A stretch of 64,000 nt of DNA, taken from Pelobates cultripes (Eukaryota > Chordata > Amphibia > Anura > Pelobatidae). The stretch covers positions 254,864,518 through 254,928,517 of the forward strand of contig OW240912.1 in the NCBI GenBank assembly GCA_933207985.1. Reading direction: 5' to 3'. The notes under the pieces are model-generated. The model saw only the letters and a program-made list of their open reading frames with translations, searched no databases and was not told the origin of the DNA. A program made the translations under genes and the position numbers. This document shows positions 1 through 11,298 of this stretch, piece by piece (the first letter of the stretch is position 1; each line of letters begins with the position of its first letter).

Positions 1-681
1 GGCTTTGGAATTAACATTTTACTTTATAGTGCATTTGTTGAATAAGGGATGAAGCAGGTCAGTAATAGATAGAAAGATTGCTGTAATTTCTTATATTGCT
101 GAGAAAAACTGTCGTAGTTTAAGCATTTTTCATTAGACATCTACTACGTGGCTACTTTTAGTAGCCACTCCAAAATGCAGAAGTTCAATTACTTTTACGT
201 TACTTTGCCAATTAGCAATTGCAGATGGTCTGCTTTTGTTTAAAGAAGCATGTGTTTTAGCATGTTTGTAGCATTGAGGGTTAGTGAGTAGTTTCACTGG
301 GTAAAGATTGCATACCGGGACTTAGGATAAAAGATATTGTTTTGGAAAAGGATAGTTTATTTACTTTATTGAGATTATCTAAGGTAGATCAGCTGGGAAA
401 GGGAAAATTAATTAACCTGTAACACTCCTGGAAATTAGGTTTTCCCTGTGGCGATTACTATGGAATATATGGCCATCATACCAAAGCTTGAGGAGCCTTT
501 ACTCATTCACGTATTGTCTACTCAATGAACATGATTTCAATATTTTGTGAATTTTGCAAACTTGCCTCCATTTGAGTTTTCAAAAATGTAAATTCACAAG
601 TCATTCATTCTGTATAGGATTGACAATGAAGAGCCAAATCTAAGGCTAATGGATGGAATCTTGTCTTCTAGATGAATTACA
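1..681. other. Gene-free AT-rich sequence
   Basis: No coding signal, repeat structure or RNA gene recognised on either strand. Confidence 0.6.
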
Positions 682-880
682 TTGTTTAATTTTGGAGTCA
701 GGGGCTTGAGGCTACATGAAATTTTGGACTTGGTCCTAGAATGTCAATTGGTTTGGCCTTCGCTGGACATATCGATAATCCATGTTGGTGGTAATGATGT
801 AGGATGTGTCAAATCAATCCATCTGATAAGATGTCTGAATTTTTTTTTTTTTTATCCTTCTCAATTAAAAGTTTCCAAAA
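682..880 (+). pseudogene. Weak SGNH/GDSL hydrolase-like fragment, probably retroelement-derived
   Basis: The frame at 682-880 contains GVRGLRLHEILDLV and then SLDISIIHVGGNDVG, which resembles the GND block (block III) of SGNH hydrolases. Such domains occur in tyrosine-recombinase retrotransposons (Ngaro/DIRS-like) of fish and amphibians. Similarity fades after the T-run at about 840. No catalytic Ser block or D-x-H end is visible, so this is at most a remnant. The tie to a retroelement is inferred from family knowledge, not from flanking structure. Confidence 0.4.
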
Positions 881-1249
881 ACAATTCTGGAGTGGTAAGA
901 AATTGTACCACTTTTGAAGTGGTTAAAATTGCACCAACTTCACAGAAATACCAGGAGACTTGGTTCCACTAACTTTAATAGCTGACCTCAGATGCTGGGG
1001 TTTATGAGCGAGTGGAAGAGCATGGTGATAGCAACGGATGATCACGCCCGTCAATGCATGAACAGTGTCTGATGTAGTGGAGTGTAAGGGAGCGAGTGGA
1101 ATAGTAGGAAAGGAAACACCCGGGAACATGGTGATCAGAATGAATGCCTCAAAGGCTTTTTGACTTTGTTGTATACAGCTTTTGAATCAATAAACTTTGA
1201 AAAAAGTGGCACCAACTTAAAGCATTAGACAGAGTGCAAAAGTAGAGAA

Positions 1250-3640
1250 ATCTTGCCTTATTTGGGAATTTTTCATTTTTGGCATTTAGAGTGAGAAAGG
1301 GGTAGTATTGGGTTGTTCTGGGATGATGTCCATTTATTGGACAGTGTGAATTCCAGTTATTGTGGGGTCTCTTATTTATTTATGTTGCATATATAGCATA
1401 TGACGAATGTAAAAAAACAAAATTAGATGTGATATTGTTCATTCATATGGTGCACATATAGATGATCCATTTTTCGTGTGTGCATAATTAGATGTGCAGG
1501 TGGTTACGCTTCATTATTTTATATTGTATGTATATTTTAACTCCAACTTTGGATCCAAACATGATCCTGCCACTGCATCTGTCCCTTCCCCATGCCCTCC
1601 AGGAGCTACTGCAGCAACCTGTTACATCAGCACTACTTGTCTGGTGGACAAGGTTTCTTCAGTGGAACCCCACGACCATTGGATGGAGTGATAAATCGCT
1701 CTGCCAACCTCATAGCCAATGAATAGACAACTCTTAGAAATGGGTGATGACAACTCAGTCATTGAACAGTAAGAATATTTATACAGTTAATGGTGTCAAA
1801 AAGGGCAGACAAGTAAAACTATGTGTAATGGGAAACTGCAGTGCCACACTGGGAGAGTACCCCCATCTTCGTTGCCAAGATGCCTATGCTATTTTGAGCA
1901 AATAGTTAAGATGGTTGGAAGTCAATTCTTTGAGTATACTGGGGAGGGTAATATAAGAAAGAGAAGTTATCACTGTAATGAAGAAGGTACCCTCTAAGCC
2001 ATCCACCTTAAAAAAGACATATATTCTATGCACCAGAGGCTTAAGAGACATGCCTCAAAAAGTCAGTGGGCATTCTTTACATTGTTGCCACTGTAATTCT
2101 CTGGGAAAGGTACTTGTGTATGTTAAAAAAGCCACATGTGCCAACATTTCCTGATCATAGAAACATGAGACAGGGTATTGCAATTCAAACAGTAGGACAT
2201 GCACAGAATTAACTCCTCCAATCCTTCCACTCCAAATGCAATATCTCAAATGAAAAACATTTCACCCACTACATTCACCCTTTGTGATTCTCTTTAACCC
2301 TTTAGATGCCAGCAAGGATTAACCTTAAAAGTCCCAATCTACAGTTCCTGTTTCAAAGAGTCCATATAGGTTAACCATTTATGTGCACACAAATGCACCG
2401 GCCAATGTTATTTTAACTGACCCTTTATAAGTCTAATTTGTCTTTTGTCTGTTCACTCATTTAAAGCTGGAGGGTAAACTTTCATCACAGGAGCCACAAA
2501 GACTTTGGACCAAGTACAGACTATGAGGATTGCATTACAATTACTGTATGTAGACACATCCTTCTCTACATTTCAAATAGACACACTTTAATTTTAGGGG
2601 TGTGAGTGGGGTGTGTGACCAAAGGCGGGGCTGTTTTGAATTTTATGTAACTGATGAATAACAATTTATGCAAGTAATGTGAATTTAACAAGAACAATGT
2701 ATCTTTATTTAAACACATTTATTGTAGTTTAAAGGCACATTACTGTGAGTATTATTGCTGTGGAGCTCTGTTATACACTCAGACACACCAACAATATGGA
2801 GCTCCTAGAAAAGAGGGAGATCAGGATAGAAAAGAGGGGCAGGGAAATTGGGACTCTAAATAAGAACCCTTGGAAGGTATACTGAAAGATGTTTGTGCAG
2901 GCACACACAACTTATACTGACATATATATATATATATATATATATATGTCATGTTCAGTGCTAGCAATATGATAGTTGACCCAATAAATTCTACCTCTGA
3001 CTTTATAATGTATGATGCAGATATTCAGTTTTGAGCAGTGATGGATGCAGTATGGCACTTATGAAGATGTCCAGCTCTATATTATCTCTATCACTCACCA
3101 AATGTTAATTACACACTAGAGATACAATGTTGTTATTTTAATTGCATGTTATAATGTGTACTACAAAAGCGTTGACTACCATCTACATGTAACTGACTGC
3201 AGCCCTCACATATTTATTACCAACATCCTATCACAAATGACCAGCTGCAGGATTTTCATTCATTCATCCGCATTTTCACCATAATTTCATACATTGTGCT
3301 ATTAAACACCCATCTATAAAACCACTGGCTGAAATGTGTTGAAATGAAAATTGAACGTATTCATGCTTTAGTAATATCTGGCAATACCACAGACGCTATT
3401 GTGGATCCTGTAGCCCTAATCCACAAATTCTGCATACACAAATACACCATAGATACAAAACACACAGAGGAATATCACTAATGTACTGAATATACAGAAC
3501 AAAACACATAATACATCATTCATCTATACATACATTATACACAGAAGGGATAATTAATTCAAGCAAAACGAGACCATTTGAAGTATTAATGGAAAATGTT
3601 GCCACAGAATTGTACCAGCGCTCTCTTATTAAAACACTTA
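1250..3640. other. Gene-free AT-rich sequence with one (TA)n run
   Basis: Only a (TA)n microsatellite at 2922-2947 stands out. Short open frames here have no recognisable domain and no splice context. Confidence 0.6.
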
Positions 3641-3647
3641 CATAGTT

Positions 3648-3800
3648 ATTTACTAAAGTAAGAATTCAATGTGAATTTCAAATTTAAGTTCAGGGTAGCC
3701 AAACTTAGAGCATAGTTGAGTTAGAGTATTTTTGAAGCTCAGCTATTTTTAACTTACATTTCAAATTTACTTTGAATTCTCACTTTAGTGAATGAACCTG
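3648..3800. mobile_element. Palindromic MITE, TTATTTACTAAAGT family (copy 1)
   Basis: About 150 bp whose two ends are inverted copies: TTATTTACTAAAGTAAGAAT at the left and GAATTCTCACTTTAGTGAAT at the right, with AAATTTAAG / CTTACATTTCAAATTT further in. Related copies are at 33175-33328 and, split by another element, at 8257-8992. It has no coding capacity. Superfamily not assigned. Confidence 0.7.
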
Positions 3801-3845
3801 TTAGTGTTTCATTTATTTTCTTTTTGCCCAGACAATTTCAGAAAG

Positions 3846-3902
3846 GGTTACTCTAACTAAAACCAGTGTTTCATGAAAACACTGGTTTTAAGTTGGAGTA
3901 AA
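3846..3902. repeat. Short inverted repeat (AAAACCAGTGTTT hairpin)
   Basis: Arms CTAAAACCAGTGTTT and AACACTGGTTTTAAG flank CATGAA. A related hairpin (CTAGTGTTTTAAG / AAACACTGGTTTT) with the same right flank GTTGGAGTAA occurs at 53430-53490, so this is a dispersed foldback repeat. Confidence 0.6.
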
Positions 3903-4013
3903 CATTTAATGCCAAAGTATCCAAACTTTGAAAATTCTCCAGATTTAAAGCCACAATGGCTGAACTGGAAGCATAGCTATCTTAGGGGGCTTTTCCAGGT
4001 CAAATATTTTTAA

Positions 4014-4441
4014 AGGACCACTATAGTGCCAGGAAAACATTTGCCCACACCCTCAGGGACCCCCTCCCACCCGGCTCTGGAAGGGGGAAAGGGTTAAAAA
4101 CTTACCTTTTTCCAGCGCTGGGCGGGGAGCTCTCTGCCTCCTCTCCTCCTCCGTTCCTCCTCCTGGGCTGAATGCGCCGCAAGAGCTGCGCGCCCATTCA
4201 GCCTGTTTATAGGAAAGCATTTACAATGCTTTTATGAGCTTGCCTCTCACTGTGAAAATCACAGTGAGAAGAAACATAGCGCCTCTAGTGGCACAATGAG
4301 ACAGCCACTAGAGGAAACAGGGGGAAGGCTTAACCCATTCATAAACATAGCAGTTTCTCTGAAACTGCTATGTTTATGAAAGAATGGGTTAACCCTAGCT
4401 GGACCTGGCACCCAGACCACTTCATTAAGCTGAAGTGGTCT
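4014..4441 (+). mobile_element. TTAA-type MITE (AGGACCACTATAG family), right end lost
   Basis: Starts after a TTAA with AGGACCACTATAGTGCC. It contains the stem-loop ATAAACATAGCAGTTTCTCT / GAAACTGCTATGTTTAT and CTGGACCTGGCACCCAGACC, shared almost word for word with the complete copy at 10626-11022. The right inverted end is missing; the copy stops near GAAGTGGTCTAAATTT. Confidence 0.75.
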
Positions 4442-4472
4442 AAATTTTAAATTCACCTTGAATGTCCTATAA

Positions 4473-4699
4473 AACTAACTATAAAAAAATATATTTCTAT
4501 ATCATCATAATGACTGAGTATTGGACTCCTTGGGCAGGTTGTTATGTAATAAATACATTCTATACCTCTTCAGGGATAGAAGGGATAGAGATCAGAAGTT
4601 TTTGTAATGTAACTACTACTGTTCTGTTTTATATACTGTACAATATTCTGAACTAATATGGCGAATCCAATCGACTATATATAATAAATTAATAATAAA

Positions 4700-4785
<86 letters not shown>

Positions 4786-5256
4786 CATTATGATGATATA
4801 GAAATATTTTTTTTATAGTTAGTTTTTTTTAAGTTTACTTGTAATAAGGTTTAAAAATAAATTAATAATAAAAACTATATATATATAGTTTTTATTATTA
4901 ATTTATTTTTAAACCTTATTACAAGTAAACTTAAAAAAAAAACTAACTATAAAAAAATATATTTCTATAAGTTTACTTGTAATAAGGTTTAAAAATAAAT
5001 TAATAATAAAAACTATATATATATAGTTTTTATTATTAATTTATTTTTAAACCTTATTACAAGTAAACTTAAAAAAAAAACTAACTATAAAAAAATATAT
5101 TTCTATATCATCATAATGACTGAGTATTGGACTCCTTGGGCAGGTTGTTATGTAATAAATACATTCTATACCTCTTCAGGGATAGAAGGGATAGAGATCA
5201 GAAGTTTTTGTAATGTAACTACTACTGTTCTGTTTTATATACTGTACAATATTCTG
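4473..5256. repeat. Direct 178-bp repeats bracketing two long AT palindromes
   Basis: 4473-4650 and 5079-5256 look identical by eye. Between them are a (TA)n(CA)n run at 4702-4784, an inverted partial copy of the repeat's start (4785-4830), and two tandem copies of a near-perfect palindrome (about 4829-4942 and 4970-5078). The palindrome's arms read AAGTTTACTTGTAATAAGG ... CCTTATTACAAGTAAACTT around TATATATATA. No coding capacity. Confidence 0.8.
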
Positions 5257-5339
5257 TGACATTACACCGTAAACTGGCACTCGTTTTACAACTAGCTTAA
5301 AGCTGCACAAAAACTATTAGCTTAAAAATATTAACAAAT

Positions 5340-5353
5340 GAATAAATAAATGA

Positions 5354-5386
<33 letters not shown>

Positions 5387-7080
5387 TACATATATATACA
5401 CATACACATATATAACATATGCTAATGTCATACATGCATGTATATAGATCAAACAAATGTCTACAAATGTCACATATTTGGTGATATATTGTTTAGATTG
5501 AACACCACTAAAAATACATGATACATGAATCCAATGCATGATTATTTACAATTGTTTTGTTAATTGCTTTAATATTGTGATAAAAGAAATCTGTGGCAGC
5601 CTGGGACAAAGGAATAATTTACGTAAAAAATAAAATAAAAAGAATAAATAATAATTTAAAAAGTATTATATATATATTCCATTGATCTCAGTGTTTATCT
5701 GATTACAGACTGCCTTTTCAAGGATTGCCTGTTGCCAAGGGTTCTCTTACTTTAACCACATGACTCTATACTGCAGCTTTATAATAATAACTTATAGTAA
5801 ACGGTACAAATATACACGCCAACATACCTACTTGGAGACGTGTCTTCTAAGAAGGGAAATGTTAATTAATATGATAAATTCCAATCATAAGATGTCTGCA
5901 GGCTGATCCTTAGTGAAGCTCTGGATGTTCTGTAAGACAGGGTTACTGAAGCACCTCCTACATAACTGACAACTTCTATAAAAACAGGTAGAAGTGTCTG
6001 TTATAGAAGGATGTCCATATAAAAACAACGAAACATAAAAAAAAAGAGAGGGAAGAGTTGGTCTTTAAAGTGGTAACGCAGGTTTAAACGTCTTTTGTAA
6101 CAGCGTATATAAACAAAGAGCTAGGTAACAGTGTACTACTGTAAGCAAACAGCCTCAGGCCACAAGCTTATTGTAACCTACTGCAATGCTGATATTGAAT
6201 CCATTATTTGCTTACGTTTCTTTCCAAGCTGTTAATTCATAGGGTGTGTACAACAGACATGATTTAGAAATAGGATGTATGCTGGGCATGTACACCGACA
6301 AACTATATTTTATATATTTCTTTAAACGTATATACACAAAATAGATACTGCTGGACTGATTGGATGCATCTTTTTATACGAGTCCCCCATTAACCCTTTT
6401 ATTACTGAGCACTTAAAAAAAACAATACTTTCTTCCACCTAGAATGTTGAGAATGCTCCAAAGAAAAAATGATTACAATTTATGTCAAGCTGTCACTGTA
6501 TAAGCAATTTGAACGTGCAACAAAAATAAGACTTACAGCAATTACTTAACTTGCCTCCCCATATAGTACAGGATATGGAAACAAAGAAAATTACTTCTAG
6601 CTAGATTTGCACATTACAAAAACAAATTCAGTTCAACTGAATTGATTAGTCAAAAAAACAACAAACTTTTTTCTGCAAGTGGTCCAAAATTCATGTGGCA
6701 TTTCAGTTTGGATGAATTTCAACGATGCAATTTTGGAAAAAACTTTTGGAGGAACAAATAAGGGAGAGAAATAGGCCAATCAGTGTACTGAAAATATGCA
6801 TAATATAAATACCATATTTACTCAAATCTAATGCTCACCTTTTTTGGAATATAAAATTTCCAAAATTTGAAAGCTCATTAGATTCAATGGCGCATTACAT
6901 TTGGGGCAAAATTTGAAATTTTCCTATGAATTGCATACTGGCGAATTCAAACAGGGGAATTCACACAGGTTAATTCACACAGGCCAATTCAAACAGGTTA
7001 ATTCAAACAAGCAAATTTCATTCTGTAAAATTCACACAGGCAAATTGCTTTCCTGAAAGAGGGCTTAAGAAAGAATAGAC
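5340..7080. other. Gene-free AT-rich sequence
   Basis: AT/GTAT-rich microsatellite at about 5355-5420. Around 6830-7040 a stretch beginning ACCATATTTACTCAAATC is followed by short degenerate repeats of AATTCACACAGG. No genes seen. Confidence 0.55.
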
Positions 7081-7084
7081 TTAA

Positions 7085-7140
7085 AGGACCACTATAGTGC
7101 CACTAAAACAAACTCATTTTCCTGGCTATGGGTGACCATA
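7085..7140 (+). mobile_element. TTAA-type MITE, left-end fragment
   Basis: TTAA followed by AGGACCACTATAGTGCCAC. Only the left terminus is recognisable; the rest has decayed or was deleted. From here to 8250 I see nothing else of note. Confidence 0.5.
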
Positions 7141-8256
7141 TAAATAAAACATGTGCTGCCAACGTAAGCTATGAGGATGCACAGCATCCCAGTAAGACCT
7201 AATTCAATATTGCCGTAGGCAAGGGTTGTATTTTCAGTTTTGAAACCGTGGAGAAAAGTGAGACAGGGACAAGGGAGTTATTTCCAAAGAGAATCGGTTG
7301 TAATATTGGTTCCTGTGTGCCTTTAAGTTTTATAAAATCATCACTGTTCAATGAATGCCTCCTAAATGTCCTACATAACAGGTGTTCTTGGTTAATAACC
7401 CAGTACTAACTATACTGTGCTCTGCAGTTTTCAACTTCTCTTTGATATTAATATATTTCATTAATGTCTTTGCACTTTAAATTGCATTCAATAAAAGCTG
7501 TTCTTGCGAGAAAGTACAGCTGTCATATATTTTGACTACTTGAGACTTTGTATTCTTTACCCATCCCACTAAAACGCTGTTTGCTGACTTGTTGTGCGGA
7601 ATTCCATAATTTATATATATTAGATTCCGGCATCTTGCTATTAAGCTCCATCTGTCATTGTTTAATTATCAGTTTCTATGACTTACTTTTTTCGGTGGAT
7701 TAATTTTAATTAAAACTATGCAGTACAGATACTTATACACAATTGCTTAATAGATTTTTGAATGCTTATAAGCAATATATTTAGCAATTTTCTGGGTTAA
7801 GGATTTAAGAGAGGACTGTATTAATATTGCCGATATACTAATGTGTTTCAAAAATTTAAAGGATTAAAAATGAGTTATGAAAAAATACATTGAGCACACA
7901 TTGAGGGAACCATTCATTAGCAGTCATGACCTTTGTTACCACATCAAATGATTATTATGAAGGCAACGCGCACCTTGACTTTTTTATGCTTCTTAGAGAA
8001 TTCAAACCAGGACTACAGTCAGTGAATAAGGAACACTTTTAAAAAAATATATATTTTTTTGTAAACAATGTTTGCTTCATACCAGCAGATTCAGGTTTTT
8101 AAAACTGAATAGAAATGAAGTGAAATGCAAATGGAAAAATGTTGACAACAAGCTATAGTCGTAGCTCTGTTATTTTGTCAGAATTTTGCCATTTGGATTT
8201 TAGTTCACTACAATTTCATTTAGTTAAGTATTGTTATGAAATTTCAACTGGTCTCT

Positions 8257-8992
8257 TATTCACTAAAATGAGACTTGTGAGGAATTCAAAGTTAATTTCA
8301 AATTTAAAACCAAAGTAGCTGAAATATTGCTGACTTGGAGAATTATTTCCATTAGTTTTACTTAGATTAGCCCTTTCTGAGATGGACTGTCCCCTCCAAA
8401 CTTATTTTTTTTTAAAAAACAAACACACTAACACTCTGGGCTTAAAGGGACACTATAGTCACCAGAACAACTACAGGTTAATGCAGTTGTTGCGGTGAGT
8501 ATAATCATTGCCTGCAGGCTTTTTGCTGTACACACTGTCTTTTCCTAGAAAAGGCAGTGTTAACATAGCCCCCTAGAGACACTTACATTGGTTACTCCTC
8601 TGATGGACACTGGAGGTGCTTCCTGGGGCAGCGCTGCACACTGTGCAGCACTGCCGTTCAGCATCTCCACACTCTGCATGGAAATACGGAATTTTCCTCA
8701 TAGAGATGCATTGATTTAATGCATCCCAATAAGGAGGTTCTGATTGGCCAAGCCTGGGTTTGGCCCCACCCCACCCTACGGGGAAAGCATTGGAATGGCA
8801 AAAAAAAATAAAAAATGTGATGTTAACAAGGAGGCGGATCGGGGGCAGGGCAGTGCCAGTGGACCCACACAGCCCTGGAAATAAGGTAAGTTTTAATCCA
8901 TTCTATTCCTTGTATTCATACCCCTTGTATTCCTAACCCTATAGTGTTCCTTTAAATTTGACATTCTTTGAATTCTCACTTTAGAAAATAAC
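8257..8992. mobile_element. Palindromic MITE (copy 3) split by a TTAA element
   Basis: Left half at 8257-8350 (TTATTCACTAAAATGAGACT ... TCAAATTTAAAACC) and right half at 8955-8992 (TTTGAATTCTCACTTTAG AAAATAA) match the inverted-repeat family of 3648-3800. The sequence between them includes the complete TTAA element 8456-8951, so that element inserted later. Confidence 0.7.
8456..8951. mobile_element. TTAA-type MITE, complete (496 bp)
   Basis: TTAA at 8452-8455 and at 8952-8955. Left end AGGGACACTATAGTCACC; right end CCCTATAGTGTTCCT, the inverse with small changes. This is the AGGGACACTATAG family common in frogs. The 4-bp TTAA duplication is what piggyBac- or Kolobok-type transposases produce. 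No ORF; non-autonomous. Confidence 0.85.
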
Positions 8993-9097
8993 CTTGTAAA
9001 ACTTACTTCCATGCTATCGCCTGAATAGAAATGAGTTTAACAGGGTAATGCCAGCATGCGATCAGAAACCACAGATTTGACAATAGCCAGCCCTAAA

Positions 9098-9475
9098 AGG
9101 GACTCTCCAGTGCCAGTAATACACCCCCCCATCCCATGTTGCTGAAGGGGTTAAAACCCCTTCAGTAACTTACCTAAATCCAGCGCCAATGTCCCTCAGT
9201 GCTGGTCAGGCTCCGCCCACCCTCCTCCAGACCTAATGCGTATGTGTGGCAATGGCTGCGCGCACCATAGACCTCCCCATAGGAAAGCATTATTCAATGC
9301 TGTCCTATGGGGATTCCGGAGACGCTGGAGGTCCTCATGCATAGTGTGAGGACGTCCAGCGTCGTTTAAAAAACTTTTCATGTTCTAAGAACACGGAAGT
9401 CCCTCTAGTGGCTGCCTGACTCTAGTGGCTGTGAGTAACCTGGCTGGGGGTGTCAATTTCCCTGGTCCGGTAAGA
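9098..9475. mobile_element. TTAA-type MITE relative, degraded
   Basis: Begins AGGGACTCTCCAGTGCCAG and carries the GC-richer internal section typical of the family (GGAAAGCATTATTCAATGCT, CTCTAGTGGCTG). No matching right end is visible before the Gypsy fragment that follows. Confidence 0.55.
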
Positions 9476-9520
9476 AGTTACCTTTAGTCCTAGGTGTGAT
9501 ACAGTTCTGCATTTGACATT

Positions 9521-10411
9521 ATGACATCTGCTTGCGAGAGAAAACTAGAGGAGAATGATCACCAAATGGATCAGTTTGCCCAGGCTTTCAGTACGGTTCT
9601 TATTCGAACAGCGCACCTACAGCCTGAGGTTTCTCCAACTATGTCACCTCTGCCTATTACATAAGGCACCTACTATCTCCCTATCTCCTCCCCGCATTTT
9701 GATGGTAGTATCCAAGAATGCCAGGGATTTCTGAATCAAATTGACTACCACTTTGAGGCGTCACCGGGATCTTTTCCCTCAGAAAGAGCTAAGATTGCTT
9801 ACCTAATAAACCAACTAAAAGGTAAAGCCTTAGCTTGGGCCAATCCGTTATAGGATAGTAATAGGAGTATTGCACATAATTACCAGGAATTCCTTGTGGA
9901 ATTCAAATTAACATTTGAACCATTAGGCAGGGAAGATGACGCCTCCACTGCCCTAATACATATCAAACAAGGGAACCGGTCTATCTCAGATTATGCCATA
10001 GAATTTCGCACCTTGGCTTCTGAGGTAGACTGGACTAATAGCGGATTAATCTCTGCATTTAAAAAAGGATTATCCGAGGCAATTATGGATGAGATTGCTG
10101 CCAAAAATCTACCTAAAAAGCTAAAGGATTTCATTACATTTGTTATGCAGATTGATAACAGACTTAGGTCCAGAGAAATTACTAGAGATAGAACCAGACG
10201 TATGGCTATGACACTGGCACCTCGTTTCTCCAAACCTGTTATCCCTGACTGCTCTATACAGTCCGAACCCGAACCTATGCAGTTAGGGGTCACTAGACTG
10301 TCAGAGGCAGAGAGATTGCATAGGAGAAAAGAGAGTCTTTGCTTGTACTGCGGTAAAAAAGGACATATGAGACATGCCTGTCCCATACGTCCAGAAAACT
10401 TCCGAACCTAA
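9521..10411 (+). pseudogene. Ty3/Gypsy gag with CCHC zinc knuckle, two in-frame stops
   Basis: One reading frame from ATG 9521 to TAA 10409-10411 encodes a Gag-like protein, broken by TAA at 9662-9664 and TAG at 9851-9853. The N-terminal part is short and polar. The middle (FEPLGREDDAS..., ISDYAIEFRTLASEVDW) resembles the capsid of vertebrate Ty3/Gypsy and RTL/PEG10-type Gag. The end has a CCHC knuckle, CLYCGKKGHMRHAC. No LTR is recognised on the left, where a degraded MITE abuts. Dead copy; function inferred from the family. Confidence 0.85.
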
Positions 10412-10437
10412 GAACATTAAGGGGGCAGGTCTTAGGT

Positions 10438-10625
10438 GTGATGGATATGTCCTCTGGTAATAATCAAAATAGATTTATTCTTGACATCACTGCCTTTTGC
10501 AACAAGAAAAACTTTTCATGTAAAGCCCTGATGGACTCAGGTGCGGCGGGAAACTTTATTGACCTGCATTTTGTAAAGAAACACTCCATACCTATCAAGG
10601 AGAGATCATCACCTCTGGCCGTTGA
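10438..10625 (+). pseudogene. Ty3/Gypsy aspartic protease, N-terminal part (interrupted)
   Basis: Frame shifted by -1 relative to gag, as is usual for Gag/Pol expression in this group. It contains the retropepsin active-site motif ALMDSGAAGNFID and then FVKKHSIPI. The frame is cut after PLAVE by a TTAA-type MITE whose 4-bp target duplication is TTGA. It resumes at 11027. Confidence 0.85.
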
Positions 10626-11022
10626 AGGACCACTATAGTGCCCTGAGGGTGCCCCCACCCTCAGGGACCCCCTCCCGCCCGGCTCTGGAAAGGGGAAAGG
10701 GGTTTAAACTTACCTTTTTCCAGCGCTGGGCGGAGAGCTCTCCTCCTCCGTTCCGCCCCGTCGGCTGAATGCGCACGCGCGGCAAGAGCTGCGCGTGCAT
10801 TCAGCCGGTCGCATAGGAAAGCATTTACAATGTCCTCCCCCCTGCCCCCAAGCGTCAATGAGACAGCCACTAGAGGATTAGGGGGAAGGCTTAACCCATT
10901 AATAAACATAGCCGTTTCTCTGAAACGGCTATGTTTATTAAAAAAATGGGTTAACCCTAGCTGGACCTGGCACCCAGACCACTTCATTAAGCTGAAGTGG
11001 TCTGGGTGCCTAGCGTGGTCCT
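10626..11022. mobile_element. TTAA-type MITE inserted in Gypsy protease (397 bp)
   Basis: Left end AGGACCACTATAGTGCC and right end GCCTAGCGTGGTCCT are imperfect inverted repeats. TTGA stands at 10622-10625 and again at 11023-11026, a 4-bp target duplication that is a variant of TTAA. Because the host frame is known, both boundaries are fixed to the base. The interior has a perfect stem-loop (AACATAGCCGTTTCTCT / GAAACGGCTATGTTTAT). Confidence 0.92.
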
Positions 11023-11298
11023 TTGAGGCTATCGACAGGAGACCTTTCTCCCAACCTCTGATTACCCACGAAACCATGCCTATTAACATATAGGAGCATT
11101 ACACAAGGAAGACATAGCATTCCAGATAATTGCTTCTCATCATATTAGGATTTCCTTCGCTCAACCCTCATATTGTTCGGGCTAAGGGTGAAATACTGGA
11201 ATGGGGTAAAGACTGTATAGAGAGATGTTTGTTACCAATTACCAAGAGAGTGGGCATTGTTACTTTGCCTACCACAATACCTCAGACCACTGAGCGTT
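11023..11298 (+). pseudogene. Ty3/Gypsy protease C-terminal / pre-RT segment
   Basis: After the MITE the frame continues EAIDRRPFSQPLITHETMP and soon meets a stop. In another frame from 11130, LGFPSLNPHIVRAKGEILEW then GKDCIERC matches the conserved ILG.PWL..H.P.I.W motif between protease and reverse transcriptase in vertebrate Gypsy elements. Frameshifts and a stop show decay. The RT domain itself is missing; an inverted-repeat element begins at about 11299. Confidence 0.8.

Noticed and set aside
10830..11093. 87-codon frame as a gene
   Set aside because: It merges MITE sequence with the Gypsy continuation; only the last part is meaningful and is listed with the Gypsy remnant.
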